Source of the DNA: UBA5859 sp041940025
GTDB taxonomy: Bacteria > Pseudomonadota > Gammaproteobacteria > UBA5859
Direction of reading: 5' to 3'
Assembly: GCA_041940025.1 (NCBI GenBank)
Contig: JBGTSY010000015.1
Location: 1-46,484 of the forward strand
Length of the DNA: 46,484 nt
Position numbers and translations under genes: made by a program
Shown: piece after piece, positions 1-8,540 of the stretch
How positions within the stretch are numbered: the first letter of the stretch is position 1
Layout: each line of letters starts with the position of its first letter
The notes under the pieces: model-generated
Database searches by the model: none
What the model saw: only the letters and a program-made list of their open reading frames with translations
Told to the model about the DNA's origin: nothing

Positions 1-784
1 CAGTCGCCATCGCTACCATAGATCCCACAATATAATCCAATGCTAGAGTGCTATTTAAGAAGTTGTACGCCAAAGTCCCCTGAGTGGTTTCGGCCTGCGG
101 ACTCCATTCAGCGACCATTTCGGTCAAGTCAGCAACCAACAAATCGGTAGCCGCTTTTAGGTAGTCAGCGCGCCGTTCACAGAAGGCATCCGCACAACTG
201 CCATCATTGATAAAGTCGGTAAAGGGACGCATGCCGGCACCTGGACCGGTACCATTTAGATCCTGACCCCACAGCATGAACTCAACGGCGTGCACACCGG
301 TGGTCACATTTGCTTCACCGCCTTCGCCATTTTGAGCAATGAGTAAATCTTGGGTGATCTCATCGCTGCCCTGGATGATAGAAACGATGTGATTTTCATC
401 CAGAGGCCAGGCATTCACCTGCCCTTCCCAGTCGTCCACACTTGCCGGACCGCCATCGGCGGAGAGATCGTTATTCAATGTGATTGCTGTGTCCCAACGC
501 ATAATTTCAGATTGCTGATAGGGAATTCTGGTGGCTTTATAGGCGGTACGTGCATTCTCTAAGGCAGTGTCGGAGGGGTTGGCTATCAATGCATCCACAG
601 CGGTTTGTAATTCCTGCGCCGTGGATAGAGAATCTGAATAAGACGCAAAAGCCATAGCCACATAATTAGATTTGATGGCATCTTCGCTGACTGCGGCATC
701 ATCGTCATTATCGTTGTCACAGGCGACGAACAGCACTGATATCAGCGGTAAAGACGCCAACAAAAATTTTCTAAATATCCCCAT
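1..784 (-). CDS. Imelysin-family (ICMP/IrpA-like) lipoprotein, 3' end outside window
   Basis: Translating the minus strand from the ATG at 784 gives an open frame that runs off the window edge (261 codons visible). Residues 1-22 look like a lipoprotein signal: basic start, hydrophobic core and a lipobox-like LFVAC with Cys22, followed by an Asp/Asn-rich linker. The mature part resembles imelysin-family proteins. It carries the HxxE motif in GVHAVEFMLWGQD (His165, Glu168) and the nearby stretch GPGAGMRPFTDF. Imelysins are periplasmic or outer-membrane proteins linked to iron uptake, some first described as insulin-cleaving peptidases; the real substrate is uncertain. A near-perfect Fur palindrome lies 38-60 bases upstream, so iron repression is likely. 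The family call is firm; the function is inferred. Confidence 0.85.
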   Translation of the reverse strand, partial: MGIFRKFLLASLPLISVLFVACDNDNDDDAAVSEDAIKSNYVAMAFASYSDSLSTAQELQTAVDALIANPSDTALENARTAYKATRIPYQQSEIMRWDTAITLNNDLSADGGPASVDDWEGQVNAWPLDENHIVSIIQGSDEITQDLLIAQNGEGGEANVTTGVHAVEFMLWGQDLNGTGPGAGMRPFTDFINDGSCADAFCERRADYLKAATDLLVADLTEMVAEWSPQAETTQGTLAYNFLNSTLALDYIVGSMVAMAT

Positions 785-821
785 CTCTCTCACCCAAAAG
801 CATCACTATATAATATAAATG

Positions 822-844
822 GTAATGATAACAATTATCATTAC
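822..844. promoter_or_regulatory. Fur box upstream of the imelysin gene
   Basis: The sequence is a perfect inverted repeat, GTAATGATAA and TTATCATTAC separated by CAA. It closely matches the Fur consensus built of GATAAT/ATTATC units and lies just upstream of the imelysin start at 784. Fur with ferrous iron would be expected to block transcription of that gene. The site sits in an A+T-rich stretch where the promoter would be expected, although no clean -35/-10 pair was fixed. Confidence 0.85.
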
Positions 845-1086
845 GCTTCTCAATACTATATTGCTACGACTAAATCTGCTGAACGATATTTTTAAGTCTG
901 GTGTTCAATTTGACGCTGCCACCTTTTCAGGCCCAGATTAGTATCTGATTGTTTTTGTGTGATTTTCTATCTAGTCGATCGGGCAATATTGGGAAACGTT
1001 TAGGCAGATAGTACCCAAAAATATAGTCACTAGCTCTATTCAAGAATAGAGAGGCGAATTGGCAGAGCACTGCCACTTTCGATTCT

Positions 1087-1144
1087 GATTCGAGAGTATC
1101 CTGTTCTAACGGGACGCTGTTCGCAATGAACAAGACTCTCGATC
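1087..1144. other. Possible three-way-junction RNA fold inside the 845-1315 gap
   Basis: The gap 845-1315 holds no convincing gene. It contains nested inverted repeats that could fold into a three-way junction. The outer stem pairs 1087-1097 (GATTCGAGAGT, one bulged T) with 1135-1144 (ACTCTCGATC). Inside are TCCTG-TTCTA-ACGGGA at 1099-1114 and TGTTC-GCAAT-GAACA at 1118-1132. The strand cannot be decided because the complement folds equally well. No riboswitch or tRNA family was recognised. A separate tight palindrome, CTCTATTC-AA-GAATAGAG, lies at 1034-1051 and could be an operator. Both are structural observations only. Confidence 0.25.
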
Positions 1145-1315
1145 TGATCCCCTATAAGACATCTTGCATCGGCTCGAATAAAAAAACAGGCCAGCACCCG
1201 TTACTCTTCGCCCACTATCAGCGACGGGTAAATTAAGAGAGGTTGGAGCTGATATGGATTCACCATGCAAATCGAAAGTTAACAGGCAATACGATTAACT
1301 ATTAGCTTGGCAACT

Positions 1316-2053
1316 CTAATGATGATGGGGATCCATAGAATGGCCAGCAGAATCATAAAAGCCTAGGGAACCATGTTGCAGATGGCCTAAATTAATCATT
1401 TTGACTAAAAATGGATCGGACTCATTGTCTCCCACATCTGTGTAGTCCGTCGTTTGGTAGTCACTTAATCGTGAAAATTTAGTGTCAATCAAATCTACAT
1501 CGGTGCTGACATGTAACAGTTTCCAACTCTCTGATCCTGCATCAGACTTTATTGCGTAGTGTCGTACCAATTCTTGTTTGACCAACCACTTCAATTTTGA
1601 ATGAAACTTCTCACCTTTAAAAGATAAATGCTGCACTTGCTGACAACCTTCACCCACTACTTTCTCTAAGTTCATCCTCTTTAAAAAACGACTCGATACG
1701 AGTTGCCTTTTCAAATCCCAGTCATGGCTGCCGCCAATCTCCACCGGTTGATATTCGATCCCCCGTTGGTACGCATCAAAATAACGCACCAGATGCAATT
1801 GACCGTTCGCTGTTCTCTCCCACAACTCAGTGATCTTTCTATCTGGATAGTCAATGGCAACTTGCTTCGGAGTTCGCCATAAATGTACAGTCAACTGCTG
1901 TTTTTGACCGTTAGAATTGATGGTCAGTTGATATTCTGCTTTCACATACTCACTGGCCAAACAGACGTCTGTGGAATTCGATGACGCCGACGCGTTCACG
2001 GCAGGGATATAGAAAAACGCCCCTAATAAAAATGTCATCAATTTTATATTCAC
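1316..2053 (-). CDS. Exported protein of unknown function with His-rich C-terminus
   Basis: I place the start at the GTG at 2053 (245 aa). It gives a typical Sec signal peptide (MNIKLMTFLLGAFFYIPAVNASA), whereas the longer ATG start at 2116 would translate through the hairpin at 2084-2107. The ATG at 2038 is a second option. The mature protein has no domain I recognise. It has three visible cysteines, including one soon after the signal region and one in GEGCQQV, and several Trp/Tyr-rich strands (LTVHLWRTPKQVAIDYP). The last residues are GHSMDPHHH, a natural histidine tail with further His just upstream (NLGHLQHG), which suggests metal binding. It follows the alkaline phosphatase on the same strand about 90 bases downstream and could be read through from it. 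A true orphan or a lineage-specific family is possible. Confidence 0.7.
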   Translation of the reverse strand: MNIKLMTFLLGAFFYIPAVNASASSNSTDVCLASEYVKAEYQLTINSNGQKQQLTVHLWRTPKQVAIDYPDRKITELWERTANGQLHLVRYFDAYQRGIEYQPVEIGGSHDWDLKRQLVSSRFLKRMNLEKVVGEGCQQVQHLSFKGEKFHSKLKWLVKQELVRHYAIKSDAGSESWKLLHVSTDVDLIDTKFSRLSDYQTTDYTDVGDNESDPFLVKMINLGHLQHGSLGFYDSAGHSMDPHHH

Positions 2054-2083
2054 TTGTTTAAGCTCATCATTTTTAGTGGTAAA

Positions 2084-2107
2084 TATGAGGGGCCGAAACC
2101 CCTCATA
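2084..2107 (-). terminator. Hairpin between alkaline phosphatase and the downstream gene
   Basis: TATGAGGGG and CCCCTCATA form a 9-bp perfect stem with a 6-base loop. Read on the minus strand it lies 37 bases after the alkaline phosphatase stop and is followed by ATATTTACC, a poor U-tract. It may end phosphatase transcripts partly, or protect their 3' ends, rather than stop transcription fully. It also argues against the upstream ATG at 2116 as the start of the next gene. Confidence 0.55.
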
Positions 2108-2143
2108 CATTGACAAGGATAAGATTGACTTCTATAGACTGAT

Positions 2144-3775
2144 TTACCTCAGTCCAATGACTGCTTTTTTCAATCGAATGGCTGCCTTTTTTTCTAGTTT
2201 CGCAGTTTCGTTCATGATGTGGAAAATCACATTCTGCTCATTGGTACCACTCACCAAGTGGGAACCCGGGCCGTTGCCATAGATGGTTACATCTTCGCCC
2301 GCATGGGTTTCTGAACTCAGCGGCACCAGAGCTTCTTGATGGAAACCGGTGGATTCCGTATCGACTCCAGTCAGATCCGCTCGCGCGCCCGCATGGATTG
2401 GCTGACCATAAGACTCGTCTGCGTCTGTTTCGTTACCCAAATCCTGAAAACCCCGACCATTGGTGTAACCCAGCGTGGTATAGGGATAACCATCTTCAGC
2501 CAGTGCAGGTGTATTCTGGCCGACAGACACCACCTTACCCAGGATAGGATTACCCCGTTTAGGATATCCGGCAATGGTGAATACATGGCTGTGATCTGCG
2601 GTGACAATAATCAAGGTCTCCTTCATGTCCACAGAATTCACTGCAGCCTTCACAGCTTTTGCGAACTCAATGGTGTCGGTTAGCGCATTATAGGCGCTAC
2701 CTGCATGGTGTCCGTGGTCAATACGACCGGATTCCACGTGAAGGAAGAAACCCTTCTTGTTGTTGTCAAGAATTTCGATGCTTTTTTGTGTCATCTCACT
2801 CAAGGAAGGCTCTCCAGCAATGTCGTTGTGGCGATCGGCTTCATACTGCATATGGGACTCATTAAAAAGCGCAAACACCCGTTCGTCACTATTTGGATTG
2901 ATCGTATCAAATCCAATCTGATCATAAATATAAGCACCCTGTGGATAAGCAGCCTGCCATTCAGCAGTCAAGTCACGTCCATCGGTACGATCCCCTTCCA
3001 CGGTGCTCACGGCATCTGGGCTATTGTAATTCGCATCTTTCGGTAAGAAGTGTCGACGCCCTCCACCCATCACCACTTCAAGACCATCCACATTAGCACC
3101 AGGAAATCGTTCTTCAAGGTTGCTTTCGAATTCCACCAATTGAAGGGCAATATCCTTGCAACCCGCGTTTACCGCTACAGCGGGCATGTCAGAGATATCT
3201 TCCCAATTTCGATCTGCAGATTTAGCGAAGGTTGCAGCAGGAGTGGCATGAGTGATCCGAGCGGTTGAGACCACTCCTGTGGACTTACCGGCTAACTCCG
3301 CTAACTCCAAAGCCGTTACCAGTTCATTTCCCGCTACCGTGGAACAGTCACCACGAACAATGTCTTCATCCACACCTATCACGCCCACGTCAGTTTTCAC
3401 ACCAGATATCATCGCCGTCATCGTGCCCGCCGAATCTGGTGTTTGCGCATCCACGTTATAGGTCTTCGCTAATCCGGTATAGGGAAAATAATCAAAACTT
3501 AAATTATGCTCTTCTCCATTTAATCCCTGTAACTGTCCTTCTAAAATGCGCGCTGCGGTCACAGTGGACACGCCCATACCGTCCCCGACAAATAAGATGA
3601 CATTTTTAGCAGATCTTATTTTGTGGTGCTTTTTATTGGCGATTTGCGCTTTGCCATCTTTGAACCAAGGATTGTGCTTCTGGTATTCGGGTATCACATC
3701 TGGTTTACCGGCAATGGCGTTTGCGGAAATCGCCAGAGTCACGCCACTGGTCAGTAGAACGGTTTTCATTTTCAT
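2144..3775 (-). CDS. phoA: Alkaline phosphatase, exported
   Basis: This is a periplasmic phosphomonoesterase of the alkaline phosphatase family (PF00245 fold). Residues 1-22 are a Sec signal ending AIA. The metal and nucleophile motifs are in order: Asp65 in FVGDGMG, nucleophile Ser115 in TPDSAGTMTA, the zinc/magnesium ligands in ESGRIDHGHHAG, then TADHSHV, and a late histidine in ETHAGEDV. At 543 aa it is longer than E. coli PhoA (about 471), with extra loops such as that around VMGGGRRHF. A Shine-Dalgarno-like GGGAGT precedes the first of two in-frame ATGs (MKMK). It should release phosphate from organic esters. I looked for a Pho box upstream and did not find a clear one, so control by PhoB is not shown. 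Confidence 0.93.
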   Translation of the reverse strand: MKMKTVLLTSGVTLAISANAIAGKPDVIPEYQKHNPWFKDGKAQIANKKHHKIRSAKNVILFVGDGMGVSTVTAARILEGQLQGLNGEEHNLSFDYFPYTGLAKTYNVDAQTPDSAGTMTAMISGVKTDVGVIGVDEDIVRGDCSTVAGNELVTALELAELAGKSTGVVSTARITHATPAATFAKSADRNWEDISDMPAVAVNAGCKDIALQLVEFESNLEERFPGANVDGLEVVMGGGRRHFLPKDANYNSPDAVSTVEGDRTDGRDLTAEWQAAYPQGAYIYDQIGFDTINPNSDERVFALFNESHMQYEADRHNDIAGEPSLSEMTQKSIEILDNNKKGFFLHVESGRIDHGHHAGSAYNALTDTIEFAKAVKAAVNSVDMKETLIIVTADHSHVFTIAGYPKRGNPILGKVVSVGQNTPALAEDGYPYTTLGYTNGRGFQDLGNETDADESYGQPIHAGARADLTGVDTESTGFHQEALVPLSSETHAGEDVTIYGNGPGSHLVSGTNEQNVIFHIMNETAKLEKKAAIRLKKAVIGLR

Positions 3776-4173
3776 TTAATAGACTCCCTAAATTGCTTCC
3801 ATACAGAGGAATAGAGGCACCACAGTAGGTTAGTATTGAAAGGAATTAGTGTGAAGACTGGGTATCAGTACTATTAAATTTTCATGAACAGCAGAATCGT
3901 GACCAGTAGATGTATATAAAAAGGAATAATAAATAAACTTAGCTTTATCCCATTGTGCCAATTATCCACTGGGGCGAATTAGTCTGATATATATTTGCAA
4001 GTGGATCCTATCCACCGCGCCAACCTTTCTTCAAGGAGAAAGTGAAATAGTTTTAATTCTATCGGACGGTTCTCAGTCCCATTCCGACAGCTCAGGTAAC
4101 GGTGCCTTTTTACGGACTATCAGTGATAAACCAAAAAACACCCTAGCAAAACGCGATGTTTTTTCAAAGCTTC
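3776..4173. other. Intergenic region, no gene seen
   Basis: About 400 A+T-rich bases lie between the aldehyde dehydrogenase stop and the phosphatase start. The part near 3776 must hold the phosphatase promoter, but no clear -35/-10 or Pho box was found. Near 4125-4165 a loose repeat (AAAACA and TGTTTT flanking a short interior) followed by T-rich sequence on the minus strand may be a weak terminator for the aldehyde dehydrogenase. Nothing else is recognisable. Confidence 0.4.
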
Positions 4174-5658
4174 CTATCCTTTAGGGGTCATCAACTTAAT
4201 GATTCGCCGCATCCACTTGGGTGCTGATTTTCCATAGGGTTTACTCAAATAAGGTGTCGGAGAAAAAGCCTCTGCACTTTTTACCATCACTGATTTTTTA
4301 TGAGAAAATTCAGCGAAACCATAAAATCCATGATATGCACCCACGCCACTATCGCCGGTGCCTCCGAAAGGCATATGCATATTCGCGCCATGTAACATCA
4401 CATCGTTTGCGCATGCACCACCGGCAATACACTCTTTCATCACTTTCTCTGTTCGACTTTTGTCGTCATCAAAGTAGTACAGCGCCAATGGACGTGCACG
4501 ACGTTTGACATAGTCCAGCGCCTCATCTGTAGAGGAAACACTTTTAACGGGTAAAACCGGAGCAAAAATTTCTTCCTGCATGATTCTCATGTCATCATTC
4601 ACGTTGGTCATCACGGTCAAAGGAATAATGCGTTTACCCTCAGGGATCTCTTCCTTGCCTGGATTGACTTGAACCACATGGGCCCCTTTCTCCCGGGCGT
4701 CCTCTATTAAGGAATTGACTCTTGCAAAATGTCTTTCATTGACAATCCAGGTAATATCCTCGTTATGAGCCAAGGTCGGAAATCGTTTAGCCGCTGCATC
4801 TTCGAACTCTTTAATAAATTCCTCTTCACGCCCTTTCTTCAATAACAGGTAATCGGGGGCCACACAGGTTTGACCCGCATTAAAAGATTTACCCATCATG
4901 ATTCGATCTATAGCCGTCCTCAAAGGAAAATTATCAGCGATAATAGTGGGTGATTTACCTCCCATTTCTAAGGTAACCGGCGTCAAATTTTTTGCTGCGG
5001 CCATCATCACCCGTCTGCCAATTTCTGTGTTTCCGGTATAGATTAAATGGTCAAATGGCAACTCGGAGAACTGAATGGAGGACTCCACATCTCCTGTCAC
5101 CACCGTCATCACCTCGGGAGGGAAATACTCTGCCACCATTTGTTTAATGACTTCGGCAGTTTTAGGCGTCACATCCGGTGGTTTTAACATCACTCGGTTG
5201 CCCGCTGCAATCGCGCCGATGGCAGGAGAGAGAACCAGCATTGTGGGATAGTTCCAGGCACCCATCACACCCACAACCCCTTTTGGCTGATAAACCAACT
5301 TGATACCTGGTAAACCGGATGCAAAGGGAGGTGTCTTCGCCTTCATCCATTTTTTAACTTTGCCACGGGTGAACTTGATTTCTCCCAACACGGCTAAAAC
5401 GTCAGTGGCCAGGGTTTCCACCTCTGAGCGGTGACCAAAATCTGCACTCACGGCTTCAGTCAGCCTATCCGCATAAGCCGCGACTGCTCTACCTAATGTA
5501 TCTAAATGCGCAACACGCTTCTCGGCGGTTGGAAAACTTTGCTCAATGAAGGCACTTCGCTGCGTTTCAAGTAGTGTTAAATAAGGATTGGATTGTAGAT
5601 AATCGTCGCCCTCCAACTTAGGTGGACGAATCGATACCACGTTTTCAGATACACTCAT
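4174..5658 (-). CDS. NAD(P)-dependent aldehyde dehydrogenase, coniferyl aldehyde dehydrogenase-like
   Basis: This belongs to the class-3-like aldehyde dehydrogenases that oxidise aldehydes to acids. The active-site set is complete: Asn136 in GAWNYP, Glu231 in LEMGGKSP, and nucleophile Cys265 in FNAGQTCVAPDY. The coenzyme-fold sequence MLKPPDVTP and the C-terminal motif MPFGGTGDSGVGAYHG, typical of this subgroup, are also present. At 494 aa it is full length. There is no signal peptide; a basic, helical C-terminus (KWMRRIIKLMTPKG) may sit at the membrane, as in related fatty-aldehyde enzymes. The substrate, whether coniferyl aldehyde or a medium/long-chain aldehyde, cannot be settled from sequence. 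The gene stands alone, with large gaps on both sides. Confidence 0.9.
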   Translation of the reverse strand: MSVSENVVSIRPPKLEGDDYLQSNPYLTLLETQRSAFIEQSFPTAEKRVAHLDTLGRAVAAYADRLTEAVSADFGHRSEVETLATDVLAVLGEIKFTRGKVKKWMKAKTPPFASGLPGIKLVYQPKGVVGVMGAWNYPTMLVLSPAIGAIAAGNRVMLKPPDVTPKTAEVIKQMVAEYFPPEVMTVVTGDVESSIQFSELPFDHLIYTGNTEIGRRVMMAAAKNLTPVTLEMGGKSPTIIADNFPLRTAIDRIMMGKSFNAGQTCVAPDYLLLKKGREEEFIKEFEDAAAKRFPTLAHNEDITWIVNERHFARVNSLIEDAREKGAHVVQVNPGKEEIPEGKRIIPLTVMTNVNDDMRIMQEEIFAPVLPVKSVSSTDEALDYVKRRARPLALYYFDDDKSRTEKVMKECIAGGACANDVMLHGANMHMPFGGTGDSGVGAYHGFYGFAEFSHKKSVMVKSAEAFSPTPYLSKPYGKSAPKWMRRIIKLMTPKG

Positions 5659-6161
5659 AAGTCAGTCCTCGCTCGCCGATGCACAAAGCAAAAGCATATC
5701 AAATCTCAATGCAATCAATGCACAAAATACGTGATCGTCTCCACAGATATTTCTTATAGAGAAAACATCATAGCCGTATCTTTGGCTGTTGAAATATAGA
5801 CACTAGACTAGAAAAAAAGCTGTTTTTACTACACCATTTAAATTATCTGAAGAGGTTGTGCAGGTTTCTGTATCAGCTCTTGAATGTCACCGCACTAGTT
5901 GGCGCGTCAATGCGGGCTGTGAATTTTATATATCGCATTATTAGGCAGTTCAGCTACCCATACGGCTTCACTTGGACATTTCTAATCTGCCAACCGTTGG
6001 CCACAATATGCGTTAATCGATGCAGTGAGGACTATGTGTTGCCAACCGCACAGATGCAATCATGAACCACCCATCAACACTCGGCCCATTGGTTGGCGAT
6101 CGAATATTCTCATCCATCAGTTAGCTGACGTCATGATATGTGGAATGGTTCTCTTATGATT
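5659..6161. other. Intergenic region, no gene recognised
   Basis: About 500 bases separate the tandem hydrolase gene from the aldehyde dehydrogenase. The dehydrogenase promoter should lie near 5660-5800. The right half (about 5840-6120) is less A+T-rich and contains short open frames on the plus strand, the longest 69 codons. None has a ribosome site, a recognisable motif or a protein-like pattern. It may be an old gene remnant, but I could not identify one. Confidence 0.35.
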
Positions 6162-8330
6162 TTATTGCAAACAATCGGGATAAACCTCGCAATAATCTGA
6201 CTCTGGCCACCCTTTCAAGCTTCCATTTAAGAAATCCACCAGCTCAGATTCGGCAATAGTTGTATCCTCACTTAATGTGGTCGCAGAGCGCTCAGTGAGA
6301 AAGTCCAATTGTGTACGCCAAAGTTTTTGACCATAGTGTGCTTCGGTTAGTTCTAACACCCTTGCCGCGATACCCTTGCCCTTTAAATACTCATGGAAGT
6401 CATAAAATTCTTCCTTAGATGTTTTAAGATTATTATCTTCATTCTTGCTGCCAAATATCTGCATGACGGGCACCTGAGCCGGAGAGGCAAGTCTTATTGG
6501 ACTGACTTGTAGTTGATGTTCCAAGGGTTCAAATGCTGTGGGAACCACACACAAGGAACCTACATTGTTGGTACCCGCTTCTATATCATTTAGATTGTAG
6601 TCGGACAAATGAGTATCTAAATGTTGAGATAAGGACCATCTGCTATCGAACCAAATTTGTCCGGTACCTGATTGATGGTATTGACAATAAGCTTTAGCTA
6701 AATCGGGCGCACCATTGATAGATACCACTGACTGCACTGCTGAACTTGCTTCGTGTGCACACGCCCCTTCATATTCCGCCATATCACCGGTTAAGGCAGT
6801 CATTAAGGCTAAATGCCCACCCATGCGACCTAAGCCTACCACCGCTATCTTATCGGGATGCACCCCTAGTGAGTCTGCATGCGCTCGCATGTATTTGACT
6901 GCGCACTTGGCGTCGTGCAATGAAGCTGGCCATGGATATCGGGTTGAGCCATCTGGGTTTTTAAGCTCTGCTCGACGAACATTGGGCGTCGCCACTACGT
7001 AGCCACTGAAAAACAGTTTAAGCCTCAATGCCCACGGAATGGTGTGAGTCCCCCAACTGCCTTCCCCTGCATGCAACAACACCACCGCCGGAGTGCGGAT
7101 CCAACTAAATAGACTGCTACGCCTGTCAATGGACATTGTCAATCGTCTGATTCCAGGAGGATTATTAGCATCTCCAGGTTCTGAAGCATGATGTATTGTC
7201 GCATAATCCACAAGAATACCGTCTTCGATAGTGTATTCATTCACACACTCGGGATAAGGTTGACATTGGTATGAGGCGACGGTCCCAGAGAGCATATTCT
7301 CTTCTAAGAACTTCATGCTCTCCTCCATCAAATAGTTCGGAAAGTCGATTCCTAAGGTTAAAAAATTATGACCACGACCATGCACTATTAGTTTATGCGC
7401 CCATCCCTTCGCATCTAACAGACGATCGTACAATCGTGCAGTCATAGTAGAGACAAAGGTATCTCTAAGCCCGGCCAATAAAAGAGTAGGCGCACCCTTA
7501 GTGTCGCTGCGCCGCAACAGATGAAACGGACTCATTTCTTCCCATATATCGTCTTCGGGATCGCCCGAGGGATAACCTTGTTTTCTAGCTTCACTATCAC
7601 ACACCCAGCCAGTTGTTTCTCTGCCTGCCAGATCCCGCAACGCCGATTGAATTAAGTTTGGCGTCACGCAATAGTTGGTCAATAGATCGGTTGGTGGCGC
7701 CAGTGCAACTATCGCTTGTACCTCACTTGTGTAAAGATGAATGGTTTCTCCGTCAGAACTTGTTTCATCGGCAAAACAGGTCACATCATAGGGTCTTGCG
7801 GTAACTGCGCTTTGCTCTGGCAAAAACTCATCATCAACGAGATCCGACAACAGGGCTAAATGCGCGCCAGCCGAAAATCCCATCACCGCGATTTGATTTA
7901 CGTTGATATTTAAACCACTACCCTTATTCAAAGCATACAAAGCCGCTTGCTTTCGCACCCATCGTAATGCGCATTTGGTATCATTGAGTTGCGCCGGATA
8001 GGGAAACCGAACGCCGGAATGGGAGCCTACATTTTGTACCGTATATCGATAGGACGCTCTCACAGTGATAAAACCATTGTCCGATAATATATCGGTGTAA
8101 TCCTTCATGTCCTCTGGCTCACCGCTATTCCAACTACCTCCATGCAAAGCGACTACCACCGGGTAACCATCAATCGGTGCGTTTCCGTTAGCAGTCGGCA
8201 GGGTATATTCCAATGTCAACGGGTGAATGTCTCCATCCACTACCACTTCAGCGAAGCTTGCGGTAATCGCGTAAGAGAGATCCGCGAATAGAAGTAGACA
8301 TGGCCACATGGCTCGCCACAAGGTTTTCAT
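6162..8330 (-). CDS. Exported tandem alpha/beta-hydrolase (esterase-like), second domain lacks nucleophile
   Basis: The 722-aa product starts with a signal peptide (about residues 1-21) and holds two homologous alpha/beta-hydrolase domains of the BD-FAE/HSL-like esterase type. Domain 1 (about 45-345) has the oxyanion motif ALHGGSW, Ser153 in GFSAGAHLALL, Asp290 in AGLRDTF and His321 in GRGHNF, a complete triad. Domain 2 (about 395-680) repeats the order: LLHAGEGSWG, then YPWPASLHDAKCAVKYMR (matching YPAQLNDTKCALRWVR in domain 1), then GLGRMGGHLALM and His665. The GxSxG serine is gone from this copy. A short tail repeats too: CQPYPEC after domain 1 and CEVYPDC at the end. Domain 1 is probably an active periplasmic esterase or feruloyl-esterase-like enzyme; domain 2 is probably non-catalytic. 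The substrate is unknown. Confidence 0.85.
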   Translation of the reverse strand: MKTLWRAMWPCLLLFADLSYAITASFAEVVVDGDIHPLTLEYTLPTANGNAPIDGYPVVVALHGGSWNSGEPEDMKDYTDILSDNGFITVRASYRYTVQNVGSHSGVRFPYPAQLNDTKCALRWVRKQAALYALNKGSGLNINVNQIAVMGFSAGAHLALLSDLVDDEFLPEQSAVTARPYDVTCFADETSSDGETIHLYTSEVQAIVALAPPTDLLTNYCVTPNLIQSALRDLAGRETTGWVCDSEARKQGYPSGDPEDDIWEEMSPFHLLRRSDTKGAPTLLLAGLRDTFVSTMTARLYDRLLDAKGWAHKLIVHGRGHNFLTLGIDFPNYLMEESMKFLEENMLSGTVASYQCQPYPECVNEYTIEDGILVDYATIHHASEPGDANNPPGIRRLTMSIDRRSSLFSWIRTPAVVLLHAGEGSWGTHTIPWALRLKLFFSGYVVATPNVRRAELKNPDGSTRYPWPASLHDAKCAVKYMRAHADSLGVHPDKIAVVGLGRMGGHLALMTALTGDMAEYEGACAHEASSAVQSVVSINGAPDLAKAYCQYHQSGTGQIWFDSRWSLSQHLDTHLSDYNLNDIEAGTNNVGSLCVVPTAFEPLEHQLQVSPIRLASPAQVPVMQIFGSKNEDNNLKTSKEEFYDFHEYLKGKGIAARVLELTEAHYGQKLWRTQLDFLTERSATTLSEDTTIAESELVDFLNGSLKGWPESDYCEVYPDCLQ

Positions 8331-8540
8331 CTTTCTCTCCCTAGTATCAGCTATGACTTTGTTTGTTTAGTTAAGTTACTAATTTCTAGTTATTATTAAT
8401 AATAATGATATCTCATTACTACTAGTTAATTTCTAATATTATTCCACCGTTTGTCTTTTTTTATAATAGTAGTCCAATACGCATTATTCATATTAGTTGA
8501 GCTTTATGATTGGGTGCTCTCTAAAATCTAGTGCAATAGA
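8331..8540. other. A+T-rich upstream region of the tandem hydrolase
   Basis: This very A+T-rich stretch should contain the hydrolase promoter on the minus strand. It includes AATGA-TATC-TCATT at about 8404-8417 within a run of TAAT/ATTA repeats. This resembles a weak half of a Fur-type palindrome, but the match is much poorer than at 822-844. No gene is visible. Confidence 0.3.

Noticed and set aside
927..1133. 68-codon minus-strand frame in the first intergenic gap
   Set aside because: No ribosome site, no motif and it overlaps the possible folded element; codon pattern is not protein-like.
2336..3779. Several plus-strand frames of 70-115 codons across the alkaline phosphatase gene
   Set aside because: They are shadows of a conserved minus-strand gene and have no motifs or ribosome sites.
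5856..6065. 69-codon plus-strand frame in the gap before the aldehyde dehydrogenase
   Set aside because: No ribosome site or recognisable motif; I also considered an integron attC site and found no matching core pattern.
8404..8417. AATGA-TATC-TCATT as a second Fur box
   Set aside because: Arms are only 5 bases and the surrounding DNA is simple A+T-rich repeat, so the match is weak.
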